From Artemia franciscana (taxonomy: Eukaryota > Arthropoda > Branchiopoda > Anostraca > Artemiidae), in the NCBI RefSeq assembly GCF_032884065.1, contig NC_088867.1:29433252-29497251 (forward strand): a DNA stretch of 64,000 nucleotides. Direction: 5' to 3'. Shown here one piece after another: positions 36,640 through 49,289 of the stretch. A program made the translations under genes and the position numbers. The notes beneath the pieces are model-generated. The model was not told the DNA's origin, did no database searches, and saw only the letters and a program-made list of their open reading frames with translations. Every line of letters begins with the position of its first letter. The stretch's first letter is position 1.

Positions 36640-37170
36640 AATTTCTTTACGTCGTTGAATAAAATAAGGGTCACTACTTAGTTCTGTTACATTTAATAAC
36701 GCAATTAAGACAGCCATCCGGTACCTAAACACATATGCGACCGATGCAATCGACATTAGCCGCTTGTCACATGCTGATGACATTTTGTTGTTTTCGGACA
36801 ATTTAGTATCAATGTAGAATACAATTAAAGCATTACGTATCACATCTACGGGAGGTAGGATTAGTGATTAAACCTACTAAAACAGAATTCCAAGTTGTAA
36901 ATAATAATAACGATTTCCAGTATCATTCAATTAGGGTGAAATCACTGGAAATTCTTAATAAGAAATCCATTAAATACCTTAGATTGCTTCTCGGCCGGAC
37001 GGTTAAAGCTACGCCCGAGTTGGTGCTACCGTCTGTACTGGAGAAACTTAGAAAACCCTATGGCCTACTAGTCAGGGTGAAAGGCCGTTTTCATAAACAA
37101 ACACTTGCTAAAATTTTTAATTCAATGTTTGCATTGCACCTTATGTATTTTTCATCGTTCCATTTTTAAG
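36640..37170 (+). pseudogene. reverse-transcriptase relic of a LINE
   Basis: Plus-strand frames with a few stops read LFNNAIKTAIRYLNTYATDA, IDISRLSHADDILLFSDNLV (RT motif C region with the catalytic DD), then KTEFQVVNNNNDFQYHS, SIKYLRLLLGRTVKATPELV, KLRKPYGLLVRVKGRFHKQT and NSMFALHL (thumb). The order fits the C-terminal part of a LINE RT. It is not clearly the same family as LINE-A, LINE-B or the RTE fragments. Isolated and decayed. Confidence 0.7.
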
Positions 37171-37179
37171 ACCTTCAGT

Positions 37180-40100
37180 GAAAGTAATAGAAAGCGTATC
37201 CCCGTGCACTTTTTTTCCGGTTTTGTAAATATTTTCCTGGAATCTCATTATGGATGAAAAATAGGTATAATATCCAAAAATACGAAAGATTTGATACTAT
37301 TGTTAAGACACATCAACAATACAATCGATTTCTTAGACAATCTAAAGAAAATAGAATCGACTTTCCCCTTAACTATCTTGTTTGATGGATAAATAATTCT
37401 GTCGCCATAGCTTTAATAAAACTGAGCCATTTACTATGAATTTTCATGTATTATGAGTGGTTTAATGTTGTTAATTATTAACCAACTATTAGCTACTTAT
37501 TACCTATTCATGAGCTATTATGGGTTATTAATTGCCGTCCTTTTCGTCAGAACTGTTATTCTGTAGTTTATAGTTTTCTTTTCGTTTATTTCATATACTC
37601 CTCTGTGTACATTCATGTATGCCTTGAGGACATAAATATATTATTAGTATTATTCTTATTATTGTTAAGACTAGAAAATATTACTAGAAATAAGAGTGTG
37701 ATTACTGCCTCCTCAAATCACCCAAGGGCTAGAGTGCCATTTTTGCTCTACTTAAAACAGAAAACGTTACAGACAGTCTTACCTTTTTCCATCATCACAC
37801 TATAAAAATTACTGGTACTTCCAGGAACGTTCTGTTCATATATTAGAATATTAAAACAATAAAATTAGTCATATTACTCCAATGTGTAAGAAATCGCCAT
37901 CAATACTATAAATCTGTTCCTTCAAGCTTAAGGCCTAGCGGAAGTCCAAGCATTTTACTCCCTAGTCAATTCTTTTTCGGAGGCGGTAACTCGGTCAAAG
38001 ACAAAGTTATCAGCTTTATTCGTCGCTTCAACTAAATAAGCATGAGAATGTTGAACTTAAGGGGTTCTCACTCAAAATTAAGATTAGGTGCAGGTTATCC
38101 TTAGCAATTGTTCTTGTAATTATTTATACAATATAATGTTTTTATATATATATATTTATTAACTGACAGTTTGGTGACTGCACGCTACTTATTCTCCATT
38201 CTCTGTTGCAACCGGTTACAACTAACTCGTACTTCACCGAATCGCTCAAGAACAATGCGATTGGTTACTCTCTTTATCGAATTTATGCATTCTCACGAGC
38301 TCCGATTACAGCTGCATCTAGTCTTTCAAAGGGAATTTCTGACTTCGGAACAAAAATGTGTAAAGTATTTGAAGGGACTACAGCCAGCAAGTATATATTA
38401 TAGAAATAAGCTTATGATTGTTGAATATAATATTGTTTGCTCTATTTTTGATACCCCTCAACAACAGTGTCATTTGTAGCAATCTAGAATGCAAACCCGA
38501 AACATGTTTAATAAGTATTTTGGAAAATTATTACAATTATTTTAAAATAAAAACCGCCGAAATTACTAATTCAGGAACATCAGGCAAACTCCAAATGTTT
38601 AACATGGGAGGTATAGGAAGACTGCTTGAGATCCCGTCCTGTCCTAAGCAAATGAATTGTGATTGGGGAAAATGTTACTTTTAAATTGCCATTTGGCATT
38701 TTAAAAACTGCGAATATACACAAATTCCCTATGCTTTTGTATGACATAGAACAGAAATTTAAACTTTGAGTCAGTATTTTATAGAAATATGGCATCTTGC
38801 TACTTTCACCTACACAGCCTCTTTTTTGAGGACGTAAAAAAAAGTGAAAACTGTTAAATATTCGAATAAACGATATATGTCTCTTGAAAATGATTTCTTT
38901 TACCTTTGGCCGCCTTTGCAAAATAATTAGATGGCTTAAACCACTTTAAAACATTAATGGAGGTAGCCTACTTATGATGCTCTAGGTTATTCAGGGTGAA
39001 GTACAAAGCAAGTATTTACACCCAATTAGTTACAAAACGTAACCACTTTGTTTCTTCATGTGTTAATTATTCATTACCAGAATATCTGGATGTTTTTTTT
39101 TATACTCAATTGATCTTGCCCCCTTAAAACTCCTCCCTTCCTTAAAACCTTTGGCTTAGTGGCGTATTCTTCTTAATTTAATTAGAAAAAATAGCCCTTC
39201 CAAGTCAATTGTGCCCTTTCGGAAGTCACCACTCCCCAAAAGAAGCTCTTGCATATATCCCTGCCTTAAATCTTACGCAAAGCTGTGAAGAGACTGTGGT
39301 AACAAATGTCAGTATAGTAATTTACTTTCGGAAATCCACATAGTCAGGAGATCCTGGAGAATCGGATATAGGGCCTAAATTCTTCAAACTACGGAAGTGA
39401 TTAAAAAAGTACTCTCGCTGTGATGAGCCGTGGGTGCTTACTTGTATGCTGCACATTATATTTTACGGAATGTGAATTTCCAATGGCTATTTATTGATAC
39501 CTTTAGCCACAGTATACTAAATACTATTCTAGGCACGCTCACACAGAAGCGTTTTTGGTACATGTCTGTTAAACGAAACACATCCAAGAGATGAAGTTAG
39601 GTTAATCCTAATAAAAACATGATGAAAATATAATACTTAAGAAACAAAATAATGGAAACTACGACAAAGAATTATGGAAAGCAGGCCACGCAGAACGCAT
39701 TACATTAAATATCTGACCCCTACCCACCTCTATATATTAAATATTTAATTAAAATATAGCTAAATTATAGTTTTTTCTCACTCAAAAAAGTAAATCATAA
39801 TCAATTCCAGAGAGGCAAACTGGTTATTGCCAGATTTTAGACAGAGTAATTCTTGAATGTGTTTTGTTTAGCAAATCAGTACAAGTTTTTTCTCGAATGG
39901 GAGGGGTACCACTCAGGAAACAGGACAATAAACCGGCTTAATGTAACGATTAAGTGAATTGAAAGAAAACCACTGCGTTAACCTTAAGATTTTAGGAATA
40001 GGGGAGGGAGAGTAATTTTACCAACTGACTGGTCATTATATTCATATTATTTTACCAAACTACATGGAAATTTTGATAAAAATCTTTAGAATTGCAGTAA

Positions 40101-41460
40101 GATCTCGCTGAAATTTCAAATGCTGCAGTATAACCAATAAAACTACCGCAAAGTCAAAGCGCTACTATTTTACGATGCCAGTTTTTTTTTATCTACGGCT
40201 GGGTGGTTTACAACCTCTTCAAAAATTATTAATTTAAAAAAACAACTATGGTGATTAACAACTTATTGGGTGTAAAATAAGTGTTTTGTACTTTATTCTT
40301 CATAACCTTCAGCAGCATGGAGGGAATTTCTATTTTTTGGAGGGATACACCATTTCTTCAAATGATACAAAACTTTAAAACTGTTTATGGGTTTCTGACA
40401 TTGAAAATAGAACTGTATAAGTAAAAGAAAACAGGATGAAATATTCCTAAAACAAAAAACATTTCAAGCGAATTCAAAAATTATTTGCTTCTTAAAAAAA
40501 TCATAAGCTAAAACAAAATTAAGAATGGTAAATCACCTTAATAGCTGCCGCCAGGGTTAGAGCTGGTCATCCACCTGAAATTATACATTTCATCTTATGT
40601 TTCAAGTTTAAAAAGATCCATAATCGTTTCCAATGTGTGGGAAAGGTAGCTATATAGAGATACAGTATACATAGAGATACATATAGAGAAACAGTCAGAG
40701 ACGTAGGGAGGTAAGTGTTACAGTCTACGCCTCTCCAAAATCTCAAGATGTTTATGTTTTGTCGATTGTTTTTATTTATATATGCTATCTTCATAAACGA
40801 GCAATAATTGTATATAGTATATTCTATATTTTCTTGAAAACAGTTCCGTATTTTTCAAGAAAATTTGTATCCTGGGATATCTTGACCTAAAAAACGATCT
40901 AGATGGGTCAGAAGTTTGATAAAATTCTTCAGGAGCCTTAAGTTTGGAAAAAATTATGTATATAAATGACGTTATATTTATGAATACATTCGAGAAACAT
41001 ACATACGTCATATTTAAATCAGTAGTGATTGTACCGTTTAGAGTGTCTATTATGCAGGCAAAAGTGCAAAAGAAAAAAAGATTGGCAAGATATATGAAAA
41101 GCTACAAGAATACATTTTGATTTTTTTATAATCACCGATTTATTCTTTAATTTAAGGTAAAAGTGGGGGAAATCCGCAAGTTCAGTTGAATTAGCAAATT
41201 CTGTCATGAAATTAATTCCTTCTTCCGGCTTAACACGCTCCTTATTCAATCGGAATTTTCTGAAATATCTAAACTCCACTACAGCATAATTATCGTGTTA
41301 TTCTTTTGTTTTAAGTCATATTTTTTGTTTGTAATTCAAGGTGATTTGCTGCTGTTTCTTGTTCGCCGTCTTTTTCTTTAGCTGTTCAGTCATTTGTCAT
41401 TTTGCGTAATTTGCAAGCGCCATAAATGCTAAATATTAATCCCTCCTTCTATCCTTTGCA
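37180..41460. other. unique AT-rich DNA, no firm gene
   Basis: Apart from a weak exon candidate at 38170-38403, no conserved domain or repeat is recognisable. The minus-strand frame 41019-41279 has codon-like sequence (KFRLNKERVKPEEGINFMTE) behind a TTTCAG, but no identity or clear donor. Confidence 0.4.
38170..38403 (+). CDS. possible terminal exon of an unidentified gene
   Basis: A 77-codon open stretch begins right after a possible acceptor (AACTGACAG, 38161-38169) and ends at TAG 38401-38403. The peptide (FGDCTLLILHSLLQPVTTNS at its start, GISDFGTKMCKVFEGTTASK near its end) has balanced composition, unlike most open stretches here. I do not recognise it. A second open frame of 102 residues overlaps it, which weakens the case, and no upstream exon can be pointed to. 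Confidence 0.25.
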   Translation, partial: FGDCTLLILHSLLQPVTTNSYFTESLKNNAIGYSLYRIYAFSRAPITAASSLSKGISDFGTKMCKVFEGTTASKYIL

Positions 41461-41473
41461 GACGCTAAATTTG

Positions 41474-41574
41474 CAGACGCACAACTACAATGGCGCGTAA
41501 CTAATTTGGCGCGTAACGACTTACGCGCAAGGGGGGCTTGGGGGGGGGGGGCGAAGCGCCACCCCAACAGCTAT
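41474..41574 (+). mobile_element. Helitron 3'-end fragment
   Basis: It contains the subterminal AATGGCGCGTAACTAATTTGG block, a G-run, and a 3' hairpin region GCGAAGCGCC, and ends CCCCAACAGCTA at 41562-41573, one base off the canonical CTAG. Only five bases separate it from the 5' end of H2. Upstream Helitron sequence is missing, so this is a 5'-truncated older copy. Confidence 0.7.
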
Positions 41575-42084
41575 TATATCTATATATATAAAAATAAGTT
41601 GTCTGTGTGCCTGTCGAGTGACGTCATGTTTGTGTGTCGACTGACGTCATGTTTGTCGACTGACGAAATTACAGACCGGGACATCGGGACATAAATGACG
41701 ACCGGGACACCGGGACATAGGGAATATAAATGACGACCGGGACACTCAAAGAGAAAGCGACCGGGACACAAGGAATGTTCGATTAGCAATCACCATCAAC
41801 AAAGCACCGGGACACAGGGAATATAAATGACGACCAGGACACTCAAAGAGAAATTACAGACCGGGACACCGGAACACAAATGACGACCGGGACAAAATTG
41901 ACGACCGGGACAAAAATGACGACCGGGACACCAGGACACAGGGAATATAAATGACGACCGCGACACTCAAAGAGAAATTACAGACTGGGACACCGGGCCA
42001 CAAATGACGACCGGGACACAGGGAAACAACAACAACGGGGACGCCGGGGGGCACAGGGGGATATATAAATGACGACGGGGACAC

Positions 42085-42280
42085 AGGGAATGTTCGATTA
42101 GCAATCACCATCAACAAAGCTCAAGGGCAATCATTAGAATAATGAGGTATAGATCTGAATACAGATTGTTTTTCCCATAATTATATGTTGCATGTTCAAG
42201 AGTCGGTAAACCTGACAATCTATTTATATGCACAGACAATGGTACAGCCAAGAATGATGTATATTCGCACGTTTTACGTA
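42085..42280 (+). pseudogene. Helitron helicase C-terminal remnant in H2
   Basis: The same helicase tail as at 23152-23345, with RLAITINKAQGQSLE, a stop, and [14 protein letters not shown]. It has lost the bases encoding HGP near 42174-42181 and has acquired several substitutions, so it is the most decayed of the three. Confidence 0.75.
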
Positions 42281-42399
<119 letters not shown>

Positions 42400-42543
42400 C
42401 AGGTGGGACACAGGGACACAACTATAATGGCACGTAACTAATATGGCGCGTAACGACTTATGCGCGCGGGGGGGTTGGGGGGGGCGTGAAGCGCCCCCTC
42501 CAACTAGGTGTTGGGGTGGCGCGAAGCGCCACCCTAACAGCTA

Positions 42544-42544
<1 letters not shown>

Positions 42545-42632
<88 letters not shown>

Positions 42633-42642
42633 TATATTTATA
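42545..42642. repeat. (TA)n between Helitrons H2 and H3
   Basis: About 98 bases of TA repeat with a few interruptions (TACATATATATATTTATA near the end). It begins at the T following the CTAG of H2 and ends at the A preceding the TC of H3, so both elements are in or at an AT repeat. Confidence 0.95.
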
Positions 42643-43810
42643 TCTATATATATAAAAATAAGTTGTCTGTGTGTGTGTGGGTCTGTCTGTCGGGTGACGT
42701 CATGTTTGTGTGTCGACTGACGTCATGTTTTCAACTGACGAAATTACAGACCGGGACATCGGGACACAAATGACGACGACGACCGGGACACAGACACATA
42801 GGGAATATAAATGACGACACTCAAAGAGAAAGCGACCGGGACAAAAGGAATGTTCGATTAGCAATCACCATCAACAAAGCACCGGGACACAAATGACGAC
42901 CGGGACACAGGGAGTATAAATGACGACCAGGACATAAGTAAAAAAAAAAAAAACTAAATAAACTAAAAAAAAAGGTAAAAACTACAAAAAAACTAAAAAG
43001 AAAAAAACTAAAAACTAATAAAAAAAGCTAAAAAAGCTAAAAAACTAAAAAAAGAAAAAAAAAATGAAAAAGGAAAAAAATGAAAAATAAAGGAGAAAAA
43101 CAAAACTAAAAAAACGAATATATATACAGACCGGGACACCGGGATACAAATGACGACCGGGACACAGGGAATATAAATGACGACCGGTACACAGGGACAC
43201 AACTACAACGGGGACGCCGGGGGGCACAGGGGGATATAAATGACGACCGGGACACCGGGACACAAGGAATATAAATGACGCCCGGGACACTCAAAGAGAA
43301 ATTACAGACTGGGACACCGGGACACAAATGACGACCGGGACACAGGGAATATAAATGAAGACCGGGACACAGGGACACAACTACAAAGGGGACGCCGGGG
43401 GCATAGGGGGATATATAAATGACGACGGCGACACAGGGAATGGTCGATTAGCAATCACCATCAACAAAGCTCAAGGGCAATCATTAGAATCATGAGGTAT
43501 AGATCTGAATACGGATTGTTTTCCCATGGACCATTATATGTTGCATGTTCAAGAGTCGGTAAACCTGACAATCTATTTATATGCGCAGACAATGGGACAG
43601 CAAAGAATGTTGTATATTCGCAAGTTTTACGTAGTTAAAAACATATATATATATATATATATCTATCTACATTCACAGGTGGGACATAGGGACACAACTA
43701 CAATGGATCGTAACGACTTACGCGCGCGGGGGGGCTTGGGGGGGGGGGGGCGCGAAGCACCCCCACCAACTAGGCATTGGGGTGGCGCGAAGCGCCACCC
43801 CAACAGCTAG
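42643..43810 (+). mobile_element. Helitron H3
   Basis: It starts TCTATATATATAAAAATAAG (42643) after A and ends CTAG (43807-43810) before T, with the same GC hairpin. The interior contains the 5' GTGACGTCATGTTTGTGTGT block, GGGACAC minisatellite (42750-43430), an A-rich block (42950-43110, the complement of the T-rich block in H1) and the helicase remnant (43440-43637). Size 1168 bases. Confidence 0.9.
43440..43637 (+). pseudogene. Helitron helicase C-terminal remnant in H3
   Basis: Reads RLAITINKAQGQSLES, TGA, then after a one-base shift [20 protein letters not shown] and NGTAKNVVYSQVLR with a stop. The TGA and the frameshift are at the same places as in H1. Confidence 0.8.

Positions 43811-43893
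<83 letters not shown>
43811..43893. repeat. (TA)n microsatellite 3' of Helitron H3
   Basis: About 83 bases of TA repeat directly following CTAG|T of H3. Confidence 0.95.
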
Positions 43894-43895
<2 letters not shown>

Positions 43896-46800
43896 TAAAA
43901 TTCTAGTTAATTGACTTTTTACTATCTCGGAAAGGGTTTAGGTGAGGAAAATGAAACTTTCAGGGATTGGTCTACATATTTACATATATAACAAAAAAAT
44001 CAAATAAATTACCTGCTTCCGCTTTTTTTTCTTCAAATTTAGGCTCCCAAAACAGTTAAACCCCTGCTGAAATATTTCTCTTAGTAAATGCCTTTGCCTT
44101 AAGCAAACTTCAATGCAATACGTGCCCCTTGGAGTACAACTGCCACAATTTATAAGGTTAAAAGTTAGAAAAACGCAGTGTTCTACAGTCACCCGATTTT
44201 TGTTTTACTAACAATTTATATCGTACAAGTTGTAAGTAAAAATCCGAAGTCATGGTTCGGTTGTTAACATTCACTTTAAGAAATTATGTTTTTTTTTTAT
44301 CAGCCGCTTCCCAAAAACTAGGCATATAATATCTCCTTCTCTGTTGTAATAGGGGTGCCTATAAAAGCCAACTCTATCGTAAACATTTCGGTGATTATAA
44401 GCAAGTTTGCATTTATACTACCGTTATAACTGGTTGTGCAAGGTCTTGCGAAGCTTTTAGCCTCTTGTTTATTCTTTTCGGGTTAGTTGGTCAGAGGTTA
44501 AGGTCTGTGATACCAAAGGAAGAGCCACAATGGTATGAAATCCATTTTTATTTTTACTATTAAATTCAACTAGCTCGCCCAAAATCAAATAGCATTCTAT
44601 ATAGGCTCATATGCAGAGCAAGGAAGCCCCACTGTCCAGTCCATTCTCATACCCAAGGGGAGGGGGCTCCAGGCTCCCCTCGAAGTTCTAATTGTTTCTG
44701 AATTTATTGCCACTTTTTGTTCAAATTGTCATTTATTTTTGTTATTGTTCCCATGAAGAAATTACCGTGTAGGAGTCTGGCCCAGTTCCTCAGATTTTAT
44801 TATTTTTATTTTATAATTTGCCTCTTCTTATACTTTGCGTATTCCTTTCTCATGTAGCGGATTGGTTTTTCTAATCATTCTATGCTCTTTCCACGACTAA
44901 TTTCCCCCCTCCATTGCCAGAACAAAATAAATTGCCTGCATCAGTAACTACTCACTTCCCGAATTTTTCTTGGCTCGTATCAAGACCTTTTAATTTCGTA
45001 TAGTTTTAATATCAAGAATATCCCAATTCAGTTCTCAGCCCTTTTTAAAATTTTTGTACTTACAATTCTGTAGAATCCCAGCGAAAAAATTGAGAGAGTA
45101 GAAATTAGGAAATAGAGAAGTTGGTTTAATCTCAAATATATTACTAATTTGACGGCCTCAGGGGCATTTGTAATTGAAGTATTTTACTTTTATTTGACTT
45201 AAATACAAGGCTTTTATTATCATTGAAAAATAAATGTATATTTTTTTTAAGAATCAGGCTTTCCAAAAAAAGTGAAGAGCAACTCAACTCGACCAGAAGA
45301 AAAAAATAATTCAAACTTAAAACGAAAAAAAGTACAATAAATAGATACACGAAACATAAAACTCCTTAAATCAAAGTTTATCTTTTAAAGAACAGTTCTT
45401 CGAAGAAAAAACTCAATTAGTATATTTACTCTTTAAAATAAAAGTGTAATTATCCAAAATAAACTGTGGTCTCAGCGTTTACAAGAAAGATTTTGCCCTT
45501 ATAAATTCTTCATAATGGAGGGAGGTCATGTTAAATCTGTTATCATCTGAATATTCACTCAGTTCATTTGGCGCACCTCTAATAGAAATTTTGGAAGCAT
45601 TATCCTAAAATGCTTTTCGGGGGCTTAAATACCCCCTCCCCACAAGGGAATACAGTCAGCAACACCCTAATAGATAGTTTGCAATTAAGCGACACTACGG
45701 CCAGGAGTTTTATTTTACAAACGGTCTATAATAATGGTTAATTTTAATTGCCTGCATTCGTGTTAAGAGCGCGTGGTAAACTGCAGACCAGTATTACATC
45801 TGAGACTGGGAAACTATATAAATACCCTTCCAATAATGGTTCGACAAGCCAGGAGTTTTTGTTTGCCAAAATTCTGTAATAAGGCAAATTCCTCTGGTGT
45901 GATTTCTTTATTACTTAAAAAAGGCATTAGATCTCTAAATTAAAGTTAGAATTATCTTTCTTTTAATAGTCTACTACTAAGGACTAGTGGTCACATCCGT
46001 GATTATCCTGAAAGTAGAATTTTTTTTATTTTTTAATAGATGCGTCAGGGTTCAGAAACATGTTGAATTTCGTTGCTATAATTTCTGTCAAGACAACAAG
46101 CCTTCTCGCGGATTTCAATTCATTTTTCTAGAATAATGCAAATTTTCATATACTTGTAGCTTATTGTCAACTTTAAAGTTCATGGATTTTACTTATTTAG
46201 AATCAGCCTAAATAATAGATTTCGTTGCGGCGTATATTTTAATCAAAACTTTTTTTTATAATTTAGATTTCTATTGGTAAGGGGTTGCTCCTTGCTTATA
46301 GTTTGTTACTATCAACTTTTCGATCCAAGGCTCTCTTTGATGTGAGGGAGGCTACGACTCTTTGCCTCGACTTTCATTTTTTAACATTCAAGTTTAATAT
46401 TCGTACAACAATGCTTTCAGAATGATAAAATCCCTGAAAAAGTGTATCCTTCCAAGCATTTATTAAGAGGGGGGGTGAGTCTTAAATATTAAAATTGATT
46501 GTTAGATTATCATTAACGGGAGTTTTAAGATGAGCTGTTAGAACAAATCTTTCGTCACAGGAATGTCTCCCGTGGACACTGTAACAGCCAAAGGGGAAAT
46601 GACCTTTAAAACAAGAATGCTTAAAAAATGTGTACAAATAGGAAAAGGAGAATTACTTACATTCAAATGTCGGTTGAAATAAACTTCTGGCAGCCCCCCC
46701 CCTCAAAAAGGCCTGGCAAGACTCATAACTCCTCTCCTTCTCCTTCATTTGTGTCAGTAAGCATGTAAATTTTGTATGTTAAACCGAAGATTTTTTTTTT

Positions 46801-47384
46801 TCATTTTTCCGGCAAAGATTTTTTTTAGAATGGGAAATACCACCCCACATCCCTCATGCTACGGACTCAGTCGAAAAAAAATCATAACAATGAAAGGAGA
46901 CTAGAAGTCGGTTCCTATCCCCCCCCAGCTCCCCTCATATTTTGAAGGCTAATCGGAAACTTAGAAAATTTCGGCATAAAGATGCACCTTTTAGGTTTCA
47001 GGCCCACCCCAACTACATAAAGATCCAAGGAACCTACTTCATAGCAGTTGATACGCAATTCAGCTAAAAATTTTATCAAGCCTCAAATGAATCAACTCGT
47101 AGTTAAATAAAACTTTAAAATAAATATATATGTTAACAGTTTATTTTCTACGGATTACGTGCGTCTTTAGGAACGAACACACCAACGTATGAACAGAATA
47201 GATATTACCACAAAAGAAACTGAACCCTATAAGGGCTATGGGGGAGCAAATCTCACTTTAATCTTCAGATATCGTAACTGGCGGTACTCCACTCTTTCTA
47301 CCACAGTACCAAACATCTACTCATCCTTATCAATGTTTGTGGTATTTTTGGTTTACTTCAGGTTTGACTTTTTTTATTTATTAA
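43894..47384. other. unique AT-rich DNA, nothing recognised
   Basis: No conserved protein, RNA gene or repeat family is visible. Open frames here (43980-44192, 45144-45350, 47189-47428) lack domains. Confidence 0.5.
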
Positions 47385-48500
47385 ATAAAAAAATGTTTTT
47401 TTTAACTGAAAGTAAGGAGCGAGATTAAAACTTAAAACGAACAGAAATTACTCCGTATATGATAAGGACCGTTCCCTCCTCAGCCCCCCGCTCTTTACGC
47501 TAAAGTTTGACTCTTTCTCTCAACTCTACTTTTTAAAACAGTAAAAAACTTTAGCGTAAAGAGCGGGGCGTTGAGGAGGGAACAGCCCCTTTCATATACG
47601 GAGTAATTTCTGTTTGTTTCAAGTTTTAATGTCACTCCTTACGTTCAGTTAAACAAACTTGTTTTTTTTTTTTATTTAATTTCTGAACGTTTTTTAACTA
47701 ATGCGTGTTTTGATTTAGGCTCTCTGCACATGAATAATTAAAACGAAATTTACATATTAATTTTTTTTTTGGCTAAATGGCTTTCTCATAGTTCTGATCG
47801 GACGATTTTGAGAAAAACAGGAGCGGGGGAGGAGGCCTAGTTACCCTCCAATTCTTTGGTTACTTAAAAAGGCAACTAGAACTTTTTATTTTTTACGAAC
47901 GTTTTTATTAGTTAAAATATACGTAACTTCCGAATTAACTTACGTAACGAACTTCTATATTCGCATGTTTTTATTACGTATATGAGGGGGTTCGCCCCCT
48001 CGTCAATACCTCGCTCTTCACACTAAAGCTTAAATGTTGTCCCAATTCCTTAAGAATGACCCCTAAATCACAAAGGCCGTAGAATAAATAGTTGAAATTA
48101 CTAAAAAAAATACTTTAGCGTAAAGAGTGAGATATAAGGAGGAGGTGAACCTCTCATATGCGTAATAATTTCTGTTCGTTTTAAATTTTAATGCTGCTCC
48201 GTACTTTCAGTTGAAAAAACTTTTTCATATTTATTTTTTCATTGTTCTTTTTTTTTAAGCTAGAAAATCCTGCGCCCCCTTCATGGAAATTCTCTTCCCC
48301 CATGGCAAATTCCTCCATGTAAAGTTCCCCCGCATAACCTATTTTCTAAAATAAGGTAATTTTTCTCGGACTCGGTAACTTTTGATGGCTAGAAATAAAC
48401 TTGATGAAACTTATTTATTTAAAATCAGCATTAAAATGCGATTCTTTTAATGTAACTATTGGTATTAAAATACCGTTTTTAGAAAACGTTTTAAATACAG
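47385..48500 (+). mobile_element. family B element, copy 3 (internally deleted)
   Basis: It holds a P2-type hairpin (about 47395-47660), a second-subtype hairpin (about 47940-48215) and the start of the unique tail (TGCGCCCCCTTCATGGAAATT). It then jumps at about 48335 to the last part of the tail (CCTATTTTCTAAAATAAGG). The terminal hairpin is missing. The middle 500 bases of the tail are deleted relative to 5880-6490. Confidence 0.7.
47395..47660. repeat. hairpin unit P8
   Basis: The arms share GTTCCCTCCTCA and CCCGCTCTTTACGCTAAAG. The left arm has a private change (GATAAGGACC) that the right arm (GAAAGGGGCT) lacks. Spacer CTCTTTCTCTCAACTCTACT as in the unit at 5085. Confidence 0.85.
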
Positions 48501-48589
48501 TTTTTTTGTTTGATTCTAGGTTTTGTTGGTTCATTCATAATAATTTATGCTTGTTTCAAGTTTAATTTATTACATGACTTTATTTTTGA

Positions 48590-49200
48590 TCACGAAAAGA
48601 TTCATCAGGTATTATTAGTAAACACAATGGGAGTAGTGAATATGTCAAAGTAGAATTCCCAAGGCTCAGTGTTTTTCCACAGTTAAAAAAAAAGTTGGAA
48701 AAATAGGAAGATAAGTTTACGAACCAAATTTAGAATATTGGAAGCTACAGTGATAACATTGGTCAAATATGGCTCTGAAGCATGGGCGCTCCGAAAAGCA
48801 GATGAAGATTTGCTAGAAATTTTCCAGAGACATTGCATACGGATTGATCGGGGTACCCGGCTGACTGACCGTATTTCAAACAGTAGGCTGTACAAAAAAT
48901 GTGATTCAATCCCGCATTTTAGGGCTATAGTGAGCGAAGGGTTGAGATGGCTAGGGCAGGTTTTGCGGATGAAGGATGACAGATTGCCGAAGATGCCTGT
49001 TCGGCCAACCGTGTAAGGCAGCAGGTGGTCCGCAGTTGGGGTGGGACGATGTCATAAAAAAAAAGATTTAAAGAAATGAGAACTTCCTGGGAGGGTGTAA
49101 AGAGGAAGGCTTTGAATAGATTGGGATGGAGGAGGAGCGTGCGTAGCTGTGTTGGCCTCAAGCGGCTTGATGCTGCGGTGTGTTATTAGTAGTAGTAGTA
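48590..49200 (+). mobile_element. RTE-like LINE, 3' part with (TAG)n tail
   Basis: Frame 48738-49016 reads MEATVITLVKYGSEAWALRK, ADEDLLEIFQRHCIRI, RLTDRISNSRLYKKCDSIPH, LRWLGQVLRMKDDRLPK, then a frameshift and GWDDVI, KEMRTSWEGVKRKALNRLGW and RRSVRSCVGLKRLDAAVCY to a stop before TAGTAGTAGTAG. This is the region downstream of the RT active site. It is the most complete of three copies in the window (see 7635 and 10850) but is broken by frameshifts near 49010 and 49075. Confidence 0.8.
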
Positions 49201-49264
49201 GGACTCAAACCCCTGCCCTTACAGGCACAGGATTGCGATTCCAGCCCGCTAACCACTCGCCTAG
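49200..49264 (-). ncRNA. tRNA-Ser/Leu-like sequence (SINE head or tRNA pseudogene)
   Basis: On the minus strand: A-box-like TAGGCGAGTGGTTAGCG, anticodon-arm-like CTGGAATCGCAATCC, a long variable-arm-like stretch, and B-box GGTTTGAGTCC (one change from GGTTCGANTCC). It sits within the (TAG)n tail of the RTE element; TAG repeats resume on its other side (49261-49285). No amino-acid acceptor stem is recognisable, so it is not a functional tRNA. Confidence 0.45.
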
Positions 49265-49289
49265 TAGAAGTAGTAGCAGTAGAACTAAA

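Noticed and set aside
41019-41279. Minus-strand frame with codon-like sequence behind a TTTCAG
   Set aside because: It could be an exon, but no donor, neighbour exon or homology could be named; left as unannotated.
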